Origin: Hesseltinella vesiculosa
Lineage: Eukaryota; Mucoromycota; Mucoromycetes; Mucorales; Cunninghamellaceae
Direction: 5' to 3'
DNA length: 64,000 nt
NCBI GenBank assembly: GCA_002104935.1
Contig: MCGT01000007.1
Location: forward strand, 682,001 to 746,000
In this document: in pieces, positions 1-9,050 of the stretch
Layout: each line of letters starts with the position of its first letter
Position numbering within the stretch: position 1 is the stretch's first letter
Notes under the pieces: model-generated
Seen by the model: only the letters and a program-made list of their open reading frames with translations
What the model was told of the DNA's origin: nothing
Databases searched by the model: none
Program-made: the position numbers and the translations under genes

Positions 1-226
1 TTAGCCTTTGCCGGCTATGATGACTACAACTGCTTGATCTGGGACACTCTCAAAAGCGAACGCCTGTCCACCCTGTCTGGCCATGACAACAAAGTATCCT
101 GTCTCGGTGTATCAAGTGACGGCGTTGCTCTTTGCACAGGAAGCTGGGACTCGACTCTGAGGGTAATAAATGAAAGAACAGGAAATGGCAGACACTCAAG
201 TCATTTCACCCTAGATTTTGGCCTAG
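1..226 (+). CDS. G protein beta subunit, C-terminal end (partial)
   Basis: This is the last WD40 blade of a heterotrimeric G-protein beta subunit, which couples receptors to effectors at the plasma membrane. The reading frame is open from the window edge; exon 1-162 carries the G-beta signatures [19 protein letters not shown] and GSWDSTL. A 52-nt GT-AG intron (163-214) leads to a 12-nt terminal exon (215-226) that reads I-L-A-stop. G-beta proteins normally end DS-x-L-[KR]-I-W-[AN]; here the near-invariant Trp would be Leu (ttg for tgg). That is either a real substitution, a base error or a mis-called last exon. The family call is firm; the last four codons are inferred. The 5' part lies outside the window. 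Confidence 0.85.
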
Positions 227-2034
227 GCCAACAAAACAAAAAAAAAAAAAAATTGGGTGGCTCTGGCCTACCCACTGACGCCCAACAACTTTGGCGACTT
301 TTTGTGCCTTTTGTTTACCGGGATTGTGGGTGCTTTTTATTATTACTATTATTAAAAACATCGATGATTCATTGGGAAAATTGAAGATGGGGATGTGCTG
401 ACACCCCGCCAGCTCTGCCTCTTTTGGGTCACTCGTCGCCATTATGTCGGAAAGCCGTGCGGTTTTCTTCACGGCCACTGCTCATCAAATTCTATCAAAC
501 TGCAAAGTTTGGAGCAAACGATTTTTTGGGGGTGATTCTGCCAGTTTGCCAAGGACCTCCGGGGTGGGGTTGGCCAAGCCGGCCACCCAACTTCACTGTC
601 ATCACCACACTCGAAAAAAAAAATCATAGCGCATGATGCAGCGTCCAGCTGTCTCTCCGCTGGCTGAAAGGGTTGGATTGTTCATCACAATCCTATCTCA
701 CCCATCATTTTGCATTCGCATGCAAAATTTGGGATGAATCGACAAAGAGCAAGTTTTTAGCGGGGAACCGGAAGTGGCCAAATGGATTAGACAAACGTTA
801 GCTGGGCCACCTTGACCAATGGCCCCGGTTTTTTCAGCACCGTCATTACTCATTCGTTTGTGCGCCCCTACAACATTTCACACCGACCCCACCACTCAAA
901 CATGCCGTGCATCGTATTTTTTTTTTTTTTTTCAGTAGGCAGCAAAAAAAAAAAAACCTCAGCACACCACCTTCCATTCCTGGCCGGTGCATGAAAAGCC
1001 CAAAGCCCTATCCATACAAAATTCAAAGTCCCGATTTGATGAAGCAATACAGCCAATGCCTTGATCCACGTCATGCTTGACAAAGGCGATCCAGCTTGTC
1101 CAAAAACCCACTTTCGCTGAAGACCATCTGCCCCATGGAAGGAGCCGTGTTGTGCGGAGATTGAATACGGCCATCCAAATTCGTTTTGCTTCATTTTGAA
1201 AAAAAAAAAAAATACCATGCACGGCATGTTTGAGTGATAGGGTCGATGTGCAAAGTTGTAGGGGTACACAAACGAATGAATAATGACGGTGCTGAAAAAA
1301 CCGGGGCCATTGGTGAAGGTGGCCCAGCCAACGTTTGGTCTGATCCGTTTGGTCTCTCCTAGGCGATCTATCAAATAGCACAGGGCAAACTTGGTGATTG
1401 TCCAGCTCAACGATGATCTTCATGCAAGCTGAGCCCAGCCTGCACCCTCCCCCCTATTTGTCAAATAGGGAGGACGGCTTCTTTTTGGAGCTAAGGTCAC
1501 CGAGAGCCAACAAACCAAAGTGCAATGAAGATAAAACAAAGAGGGTCAGTCCTGTCCCACGGTGGACTTGGGTTTTCAGTTAGTTCAATTTCAGGTCACG
1601 GCAAGGAGCTGCGGACACATGACCTGTGCTCAGACGTCAAAGCCTTCTTTTTTTTTGGCACTGCGGTAAGCCCGTCTGCTCAATCGCGGTTATCAACAAA
1701 AAAATAGAAAAAGCAGGTACGTCAGGACAATTTTATTCATGGCATTCGCAAGTCGGTCGCTTGCTTGCGGTCGGCAGAAAAATCGGACGGGAAGGTATCG
1801 AGTGAAAGGATGGTTCATTGTGGTCATCATGGAAAAGGGCTGGGTAGCACGAAAGCGGGGTTTAGTGCAACAGGGAAGGCAGCATGGGACGTTCTTTGAC
1901 TTAAAAAAGGTGCGTGGGATGCCGATTCAAGTTGACGGGAAAGACCCCTTAAGCAAAAATACGAGAGAAGTAGAAAAGTAATGGTGGGATTGGTAAGTTA
2001 ACTATTTACAGAGGATCGAACGAAGGGGAAAAAA
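227..2034. other. Intergenic, repeat-bearing
   Basis: No gene is convincing here on either strand. The stretch holds A/T homopolymers and an inverted pair of dispersed-repeat copies (listed separately). Short open frames have no family signature, no splice-linked partners and consist partly of translated homopolymers. Confidence 0.6.
780..1400. repeat. Inverted pair of a dispersed repeat (arms ~780-930 and ~1200-1400)
   Basis: The left arm (about 780-930) reads as the reverse complement of the right arm (about 1200-1352) with roughly 90% identity by eye, including the shared stretch gccccggttttttcagcacc and its complement. About 270 bp of unrelated sequence separates the arms. Each arm ends at an A or T run of 12-15 nt. 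The right arm matches, at lower identity, the copies near 4253 and 55984: all share a 'ttggtgaag ... cagccaac' core followed by a pyrimidine-rich stretch. This resembles a MITE/SINE-like short interspersed element inserted twice in opposite orientation. No transposase frame is present. Confidence 0.7.
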
Positions 2035-2217
2035 TTAAGCGACGAGGCTCAATGGCAATGATTCCTGCGGGTTCATGACGCATGGTGTCGTTGGCTCTGG
2101 GTAAAGAATTTGAGCCAATTCGTCGTCGTTCACAGCCTCGTCCTCGTCATTGGCACCTGCAATATACGTGACAGTCTTCAAAAACAGTAAAAACATAACA
2201 ATAGAATGAACGGCCAT
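2035..2217 (-). CDS. Possible small secreted acidic peptide (60 aa)
   Basis: A single uninterrupted frame begins MAVHSIVMFLLFLKTVTYIAG, a plausible signal peptide of about 21 residues. It continues with an acidic stretch (NDEDEAVNDDELAQ) and a short Pro/Cys-containing tail ending SLVA. A TATATAT stretch lies just upstream of the ATG, closer than a TATA box normally sits. Alternatively the 3' half is the last exon of an undetected gene, since ATATTGCAG directly before the acidic part could be a splice acceptor. It matches no family I recognise. This is a low-confidence call, kept because the signal-peptide-like N-terminus is unlikely to be translated low-complexity DNA. Confidence 0.25.
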   Translation of the reverse strand: MAVHSIVMFLLFLKTVTYIAGANDEDEAVNDDELAQILYPEPTTPCVMNPQESLPLSLVA

Positions 2218-2626
2218 TTAAGTGAGGATATATAAAAAAGTTAAGAAGAGAGTAGTTGGAAAAAAAAGTCGCCAATTTTTTTATTTGGTGGAAAGAACCT
2301 TCACGTGGGCCCGCAGGTGCCAGAATTGTCTGATGACCCAAAAAGGAGAACTCGAACCATGCATGAAATGGGATGCCCAGAAACTCTGGCTTTATGACCT
2401 GATGTTTTCTTTACTGTTTCAGTAGGTGGCCCTTTTGTCAAAAAAGGGATGCATGCGAGCCTGGTGTCATTCCCATTAAAATAAACAAACAAAGGAGTAA
2501 AAGCAGATGGACTTAGCATTGCCTCAATGCCCTTCGCTACCTTTTATGCCAACATGAAAACAATGGAGTTTATTCAAGCTCCATGGGAGATTTTTTGATT
2601 TGGGACACATTCATACCAATGACTGC
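2218..2626. other. Intergenic, nothing recognised
   Basis: Spacer between the putative small peptide gene and the 3' end of MGM101. A/T-rich; no gene, RNA or repeat seen. Confidence 0.5.
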
Positions 2627-3775
2627 TTAGGCAAGACCCGTTTCCTTGTAGGGATATTCTACGACAACCAAAAAAAAAAAAAGCGATCAGTCACATCCTC
2701 GTTCCGTTGCTACCAACCCACTTACCCAGCGTATCATCTTTTTTGCGCCAAAGCTTCTTTTTTCTCTTGTTTGTGACATGTTCCGTCCAAACTTCCACAC
2801 AATACTTCTTTTTAAATTTGCGGATGAAGACAGGATCCCTGACAAAAGAAAAACAAACAGGTCAGGTGATGATATCATGACGTTGATGATCCTGGTTACC
2901 ATAGTTCCGAGGCAACCCCCAAATCCTTGCAACAGCGCATCAACGCATTGCTTTTGCATCCTTCGGCCGCGGTTGCCAGACCAGCACTGTCGAAGAAATC
3001 TTGCTCCCCTCGGGCTTGTGATACAAATCTTCCATGACAGACCAATGCGTATTCCCTTGAGATATTCTTACTGGAGATGGAATGTTCACCACGAGGTGCC
3101 AACCCCCAACCTGGAAAAAAATACAGTAAGCCTGTGTTTGGTTTGCTCAGGCGTTACCTCCAGGCCCAAAGGCTCTGTTGAGAATGCGTCGATATTTGAT
3201 TTCTGGCAGGTACAATAGGCCGTCTAGGATGACATGAAAAAAAAGGAGGTCAGGGCTGAACACTGTGTAGCTGTAAGAGCAGTTTTTTTTTTTTTTTTTT
3301 TACCAGGCTTGATTTCAACATCTTCAGCCTTGATCTCTTGCTGCAAAACATTGGCAATGTCGGCTGAAAAGGGAGTCGATGAAAGGCCATAGAAAGATGT
3401 AGACCAGTTATGAGAATCACCAACCATTTCATCGTCTAGGTCATCTGCCAAGGCAAGCGAATCAAAGTTGGATGTGCCAGGGAAGTAGCTCTTATCGTCC
3501 CGATCATCTTCACTCACTGCCGTGATTGATTCTGATTGTTGCTTATCATCCAATGATTCTTGAAGGGGAGCCGATGTTGTTATGCTAGGGGCTGTGGTCT
3601 TGGCTGCAGGTTTACGTGTCGATGCTGTGCGCTTGACTCCTGCCGTGGTGCTTGCCGTGCCCATCTTCACAATCCGGGTCGTTGTGCCATAATGCTGCTT
3701 TGGCAGATTTGATACAGCTCTGCTCTGCCGTACAATGTGTAGCGATGTTCTAGCGATCAATTTCGCAATGACCAT
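2627..3775 (-). CDS. MGM101: Mgm101-type mitochondrial recombination protein
   Basis: Mgm101 is the mitochondrial-nucleoid single-strand annealing protein (Rad52-like) needed for mtDNA repair and maintenance. The model has five exons, complement(2627-2658, 2726-2838, 2900-3110, 3158-3223, 3304-3775), all phases closing, 297 aa. The N-terminus ([17 protein letters not shown]) is basic and Ser/Arg-rich, as expected of a mitochondrial presequence, followed by a low-complexity Thr/Ser linker. The conserved core starts at WSTSFYGL and includes [57 protein letters not shown] and [10 protein letters not shown]. The family match is unambiguous over the whole core. Start chosen because upstream in-frame codons are a translated homopolymer. 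Confidence 0.95.
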
Positions 3776-4218
3776 TTGTAACTTTAGGGAAAAGGTGAAG
3801 GAAAAGAAAAACAATGCGCGAAAAAAAAAAAAAAATCCTGGCCTCCTTTTCAAGTACCGCCTCTCACAGCCTGATCATGCTGATTGAACGCTCTTTTTCT
3901 TGCTGTTTGTTACCTTGCACGTAATCGACACCTGTCATGACCACTGGCAAAAGAGATATATTGATCAAGCAGCAGTACCTTCACCCCGTGCGGTGGAAAA
4001 GATGCCTGTGTGGTTATGCAAAGTCACAAGCGTTGCCCATTGGATGCAGCAAACACAGGATCTTCATGACATCAACAGTCCTTCGCCCTAAATAGAAAAA
4101 AAAAAATGGTGGGGGTAAATGATGGCGTTGTGCGATTTAACATGCAAAGACGAGACATGACGATGAATATTTGAAAAAAAGGAAGCCATTGTGCGGAAAC
4201 TAAAAATGCGCAATCCAT

Positions 4219-4480
4219 TTTTTTTTTTTTTTTTTGAAATCAAAAAAAAAAGAGCATCGCTGCACAGCACGTTTGGGTGATGGGATCGATCTTAAATTTT
4301 GTGCAAGTGTGCGAATGCATGGATGATGACGATACTGAAAAAATATGGTCGATTGGTGAAGATCACCCAGCCAACTTTTGATACGTTTCGTTTTGACACC
4401 TCCGATTCCCCTGCTTAAAAAATAAAATAATCGGCCATTTTCTCCAGGGGATCGATGGCGAAAAATCACAATGCAAAATT
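4219..4480 (+). repeat. Dispersed repeat copy B
   Basis: A second locus of the short interspersed repeat. It starts in a T-run/A-run junction (4219-4252), then shares with the copy near 55984 the landmarks gatcgat, ttggtgaagatc, cagccaac, gtttcgttt and, about 110 bp on, a ccattttc...caggg(g) block and aaaaatcaca. Divergence from the other copies is visible at every few bases, so it is not a recent insertion. No target-site duplication could be fixed by eye. Confidence 0.65.
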
Positions 4481-5008
4481 ACTTGAAATTTTTTTACTTG
4501 GGCTCTTTTTTTCTGCCTTTTTTTTTTTTTTACAACTCATTTATATAAAATATACTGTATATGACATTGAACCCATTCACATACACTTTTTTTCTTCTTG
4601 AACCTACTCGCCCGTGGTTATTTTTTTTTCGTTTTTACAGTGGCACTCGTAACTCCGCAGTTTCCCATTTTTGGCGTGAATCAAGTCGCCTGCCTGTTTT
4701 TTTTTTTTTTGGTGCTCTTTTCTTCTATCTCTCTGTTCCAATCCCCTTTTTGCAAAATGATCTTTAAACTGTAATCAATCTCTCTCTTTCAGCTCATTAT
4801 GTACCTGAAAGCAACCATGCCCTAATACTTGTATGATTTGAAAAAATAAAAGGATTCCTGCTCATCCACTGGAAGCAATCAAGATGCTTCTATAATCTTG
4901 TTCCTGATGACCATACTCTTCAGTAGCTATCTGATCATTTATATACAGTAAACTGCATGTTGGATAGTGAAAAAAGAGAGGCAAAACCTGTCTATGGCTC
5001 AACGCATG

Positions 5009-5010
<2 letters not shown>

Positions 5011-5050
<40 letters not shown>
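5011..5050 (+). repeat. Poly(T) tract, 40 nt
   Basis: Forty uninterrupted T, the longest homopolymer in the window, followed by CCCCC. It is not attached to a recognised element. Length in the assembly may be unreliable. Confidence 0.8.
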
Positions 5051-5745
5051 CCCCCTATTGACAATGATCAATCGACCTTTGCCCACCGCTCATACTGCAC
5101 ATCAGATCTTTCAGTAGCACACTGCCCACACGCAAAGGACCCTTCCTTTATTTAGTAACTTCGGTATTAGATGACGCAAAAAAGTGGCCCTATCTCATCG
5201 ATCAGTGCATTTTCTTCCTCTTACCGATTCATTTTCTTGGCAGTGCCACCATTATGGTTCCTTCTCACCACGCTCCTCAGCCAAACCTTGGTGATGTGTA
5301 GAATGCTTTGCATCATGTACCGTTAAAATCATACGCTTCTGCAAAAAAAATAATCGACTGTTGCGACATCCGGTTTCTCATGTGTTGTCCTTGTAGGCAG
5401 TGATCAACCAGCTATTGCACAGCTGCTGTTGCTCGTCGTGCTTTTCAGTTCCACTATGCACATGTATACATGATCCCACTTGTTTTATGCAAGTCGTTGA
5501 TCCTGGATAACAAAAATAAAAGAACAGAGAAAGAACCAAAACAAAAAAAAAAAAAACGCCTGCCAATGGGCGGTTGCTGAATTGAGGAAGGTTGGGAAAG
5601 GGACAGGAATTTACGCCGAGCGCTGGCTATTCCCCGGATTATGCCGACATCATTGCCCGAGATCCGAGCCGGCACAGTCCGGCGATCCTGGTCACGTGAT
5701 TTCCGCGGCGGGATTTGAAAAATCTTCAAGGTTACAAAATGTGTC

Positions 5746-5817
5746 TCTCAGATAGTATAGTGGTGAGTATCCCCGCCTGTCACGCGGGAGACCGGGGTTC
5801 AATTCCCCGTCTGAGAG
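5746..5817 (+). tRNA. tRNA-Asp (anticodon GTC)
   Basis: A 72-nt intronless cloverleaf. The acceptor stem is TCTCAGA/TCTGAGA with discriminator G; the D-arm contains TAGTATAGTGG (A box). The anticodon stem-loop is CCCGC-CTGTCAC-GCGGG, with GTC at 5779-5781. The T-arm GGGGTTCAATTCCCC supplies the B box. A run of seven or more T directly after the discriminator is the RNA polymerase III terminator. All stems pair fully, so the gene looks functional. Confidence 0.97.
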
Positions 5818-5828
5818 TTTTTTTTCAT
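5818..5828 (+). terminator. Pol III oligo(T) terminator of tRNA-Asp
   Basis: A T run starts immediately downstream of the tRNA discriminator base, the standard RNA polymerase III stop. Confidence 0.85.
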
Positions 5829-5877
5829 TGGTGCGTTTTTTTTGCAAAAATCCACTGCTGGGTTTAGGGTTTGGGGT

Positions 5878-6241
5878 GTCGGCTTTTTTACACCCCAACG
5901 CCCTCGCTCCCACGGCTACCACCACGCTTATGGGAAATATCGCCAACCCCGTCGCCCTGATTCCTCGGTGGACAAGATCACGGACAACATACCCAAAAGG
6001 TATGTTGGGCCGGTGGACAGTCGAGGTGTCCCTGTGGTCATAGTCAGCACGAAAAGGAAAAAGGTGCGCCACAACCCTTTTTCCTTTTGATGCTACTGTC
6101 TACCGGCCCAACATACCTTTTGGGTATGTTGTCCGTGATCTTGTCCACCGAGGAACCAGGGCGACGGGGTTGGCGATATTTTCCATACGCGTGGTGGTAG
6201 CCGTGGGAGCGAGGGCGTTGAGATGTAAAAAAGCCGACAGG
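5878..6241. repeat. Large fold-back (inverted repeat) element
   Basis: Left arm 5878-6021 and right arm 6094-6241 are reverse complements over about 144 bp, with only some six to eight mismatches by eye. A 72-bp centre contains a second, inner hairpin (gaaaaggaaaaagg pairing with cctttttcctttt). Each arm also carries a short palindrome, cataccttttgggtatg. The left arm reads in one open frame as a peptide with RRPDSSVDKITD, PKRYVGPVDSRGVPVVI and STKRKK. This closely resembles the peptide encoded at 6583-6869. The element begins about 60 bp after the tRNA-Asp gene. It may be a fold-back transposon or a gene fragment duplicated as a palindrome; there is no transposase. Confidence 0.85.
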
Positions 6242-6582
6242 ATATGCAAAGCCTTTTTCTTTTTTTTTTTTTTTTTGGTGATTTCATCGAACGTCACCTG
6301 TCGTATTTGTCAGTTGGGCAGAGCTTAGATTATTTTTTTGGGCCGTTAAAAGTTATCTTTTATTTTCGTGAAAACACCCATGAGTTATATACACATGGGG
6401 TGGGACAACGGCACAGGGAAAAACGTTGGAATGTGGGCGGGGTGAGAAACCTATCATCCCTATTGAATACAAAGGATACACCCTCGTTTATACACGTCTT
6501 GATCTCTTCTGGATCATCATCTTCAGGTGGGTTCATACCCATGTGTTGTCAGAAGATGACATTGAGAGCGAGGAGGATGGGG

Positions 6583-6869
6583 TCAGGGATCAGGAGCCAA
6601 GCGTCGCAGATGTTTAGGCTGGGAATGCCGGGGTCGTCCCTTGCGGCGCTTGGTGGTGACCACCACGGGAACTCCTCGCACGTCGACGGGGCCAATGTAT
6701 CGCTTGGGGGCTCATCTGTGATCCTGTCAACGGATGAGCCAGGGCGGTTGTCACGATGATACTTTTCAAAACGGGGAAGCGCGTGCACATTCTTGGGGAC
6801 AACAGGATGGGCACCAGCCACGCCGACATATTTAGTTTTGTGGTAGGGCCTACTGCGAAAGGCTCGAGG
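6583..6869 (-). pseudogene. Unknown basic/AT-hook-like module, one frameshift
   Basis: Read on the minus strand from a possible splice acceptor (gctctag before 6869), one frame gives SRPYHKTKYVGVAGAHPV, then RPGSSVDRITDEPP. After a run of five C (6703-6707) the match continues one frame over as KRYIGPVDVRGVPVVVTTKR and RKGRPRHSQPKHLRRLAPDP, then a stop. One extra C would restore a single frame, so this is either a recent pseudogene or a homopolymer base error. KGRPRH resembles an AT-hook. The middle is about 80% similar at protein level to the peptide in the fold-back element at 5878-6241. I do not recognise the family; no further exon was found. Confidence 0.5.
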
Positions 6870-7345
6870 CTAGAGCGGGGCGGTTAATGGGAAGAAAGAT
6901 GGTTTTATTCAAAAAGTCTTGGTCATGACTATTCAGGATTAACCTTTTTTAAATCACGACACACCCCAACTTGGAAGGAAAAAAAAATAAAAGGAGGGAT
7001 CTTCTGTTTGTATTATCCATGCATACTTGATTCCACCATCAAAGACAGCGGCAGCAACAAGTGTCATAGGGGAGAGCAGCAGAAAAATATTTTTGATGAG
7101 TGAGTCGATCGGACTTTTTTTATCCATCCAGGTTAGGGTGCAGCATCAATATCCCAAAATTCTGATCTTGTCCCTGATAATAACCCGCTGCCTAAAATGC
7201 GGAGGAATACTGTTTCTCGTGAAAAACGATCTTGAGAGGAAGAGAGGGAATTGGAGACTGGGATGCCGTTTTTTCGAGGAAAGAATCGGCCAGATATGAG
7301 GTCCCTTCACCTTTTTTTTTTTTTTTTTTTTGGTAACGTGATTAC
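6870..7345. other. Intergenic, nothing recognised
   Basis: A/T-rich stretch upstream of the unknown module and downstream of the first GH31 remnant. No continuation exon of GH31 could be found here. Confidence 0.5.
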
Positions 7346-8001
7346 AGCATCGCGTTCTTGACCCAAATCCAAGGTTGTTTGACCAAGCTGATGGTAGTAC
7401 ATTCCATAGGCACGAGCACATGTTGATGCATTGGAGAGGGAGAGCCCCAGATAAAAAGGGCTAAACTTGTAGAGAGGGTCCTGGTGCTCCGAGTCATAGC
7501 CCATTGGGTCAGTGCGCTCAAGACGGAAGCGGCGGCCAGCAAGGTTTAGGCGACCTGTGCGTTCACCTAGGCAATAAAGGTAGGATTTGGCAGGTTGTTG
7601 TTGATAATGCCAGCGGGTACCGTGGACAGGGTCGTGGCAGTAGCTTCGAAAGGCAAGATCTTTTGCAATCCATGTGCTGCAATCACCAGCATCGTGCCAA
7701 GTCAAACCGAATGGGCTAGTCGTGATGTGCACCGAGAGAGATCTCATTTGTAAGATGTAACAATCAGCATCAGTCGTTGATGGTTCACGTAGCTGAAATG
7801 TAATAGGGGCAACAGTGGCGATGTCAGCGTCCTGTTCGTATTGATCCAGGGCCTGGCGTTCCTTATCATTAACGCATAGGCAACGCGGATGAGATTGTCT
7901 TTTGCTAAATATATTCTGACTTGATGCCTCTGCTTATTCATAAAACACAAGGGGTATGCTCCTTTTTTCAATGTAAAGCCATCAGAAACTATTTGACGCA
8001 T
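7346..8001 (-). pseudogene. GH31 glycosidase remnant, N-terminal part
   Basis: Glycoside hydrolase family 31 enzymes are retaining alpha-glycosidases. The fragment begins MRQIVSDGFTLKKGAYPL and shifts frame near 7875 (after NLIRV, resuming with NDKERQALDQYEQDADIATV). It continues in one frame through SPFGLTWHDAGD, GERTGRLNLAGRRFRLERTD, DPLYKFSPFYLGL and YGMYYHQLGQTTLDLGQERD. These are the pre-catalytic beta-sandwich signatures of the family. It ends at a good donor (GCT|gtaatc) with no downstream exon anywhere toward lower coordinates. The frameshift and missing 3' part make it a pseudogene. The matching catalytic part lies 2.3 kb away on the same strand but upstream, i.e. in the wrong order. 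Confidence 0.75.
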
Positions 8002-8081
8002 CGGATAACAGTGAAGTTAGAAAGAAAAAGAAATAAAAAGGGCGTGGATAAACCCTGCGGCATTTCTTTTCCTTTTTCTTT

Positions 8082-9050
8082 ATGTGCGTTTCCTGCTTCC
8101 TTCCACAAAATCAAGTACTTATGATTGGGGATTCACTTAGACCCTTGCAAAAAGATGAGATGGAATTACGACTTCACCAGTGCTTCCCCATCAATCCCAT
8201 CCACGTCGTAAAAACCTACTCAGGTTTCCACCTCCATTTTAGAAATTCGAAACTTGCGGCGAACTTCTTCTACCTTTTCGGTTTCTTGCATATTCCACTC
8301 TGCCACAGTCTCCCAGGAGTTGAACTACGGCCCTCAATTGATGAGGAGGGCCAGTCGACTCGATACGTAGGTGATTTACTGTAATTTTGTTTCATCCTTC
8401 TACGGCTCTATTTTTTTTAATAGGAATTTACTGGATTGCAGAAACCAATCAACAAGCGAACTTTTTGTCTTTGTGTTCCTCAATCCTCTGGCACTGCCCA
8501 CGATAGCCAACCTTCTGCCTCTGCGCAAGATCTTCCTGATTCCCCACAAGTTCTTCCTGCTGCCACCCACGATTCTCCACAAGTTTTTCCTGTTGCCACC
8601 CCTGATTCTCCACAAGTTCTTCCTGCTGCCACCCACGATTCCCCACAAGTTTTTCCTGTTGCCACCCCTGATTCTCCACAAGTTCTTCCTGTTGCCACCC
8701 CTGATTCTCCACAAGTTCTTCCTGTTGCCACCCACGATTCTCCACAAGTTCTTCCTGCTGTCACCCACGATTCTCCACAAGTTTTTCCTGTTGCCACCCC
8801 TGATTCTCCACAAGTTCTTCCTGCTGCCACCCACGATTCCCCACAAGTTTTTCCTGTTGCCACCCCTGATTCTCCACAAGTTCTTCCTGCTGCCACCCAC
8901 GATTCCCCACAAGGTCTTCCTGCTGCCACCCATGAGCCAGGTGATGGATGGAAAGTATACCTAAAAAGGGCCGTGAACAGTATCGATGACGAGATTGAAC
9001 ACTTGAAGCGTAGGAAAATACAGATTATGGGTATCCTCAACACATTATAA
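8082..9050 (+). CDS. RRM-like protein with twelve 11-aa DSPQV repeats
   Basis: Two exons (8082-8366, 8442-9050; donor TAC|gtaggt, acceptor ttgcag) give about 297 aa. Residues about 12-70 look like a degenerate RRM: VLMIGDSLRP as beta-1/RNP2, then a helix (DEMELRLHQCF), and PIHVVKTYSGFHLHFRNSK in the beta-2/beta-3 position. A Pro/Ser-rich linker then leads to twelve tandem copies of [HP]DSPQV[LF]P[AV]AT. The C-terminus (AVNSIDDEIEHLKRRKIQIM) is predicted helical and basic. Start: first ATG in the open frame; MIGDSLRP is an alternative. The repeat array has no stops in several frames, so the frame is supported by the flanking RRM-like and coiled parts, not by the repeats. Function unknown. Confidence 0.5.
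8535..8930 (+). repeat. 33-bp tandem repeat, 12 copies, in coding frame
   Basis: Twelve uninterrupted 33-bp units (396 bp) of the type gattctccacaagttcttcc + tgctgccaccc. Units alternate in a higher-order pattern (H-x-F-PVAT then P-x-L-PAAT), showing expansion partly by 66-bp dimers. It encodes an 11-residue Pro-rich repeat in the gene above. Confidence 0.95.

Larger units (their letters stand above)
3776..5745. other. Intergenic ~2 kb
   Basis: Between MGM101 and the tRNA gene. It contains one copy of the dispersed repeat (4219-4480), an uninterrupted T40 run (5011-5050) and other T/A tracts near 3820, 4530 and 4705. No coding frame with family features and no RNA gene were found. Confidence 0.6.

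Noticed and set aside
2687..3218. Plus-strand frames opposite MGM101
   Set aside because: They are antisense shadows of well-matched MGM101 exons.
8371..9043. Alternative frames through the 33-bp repeat on both strands
   Set aside because: Same arithmetic effect; only the frame joined to the RRM-like exon has meaningful flanks.
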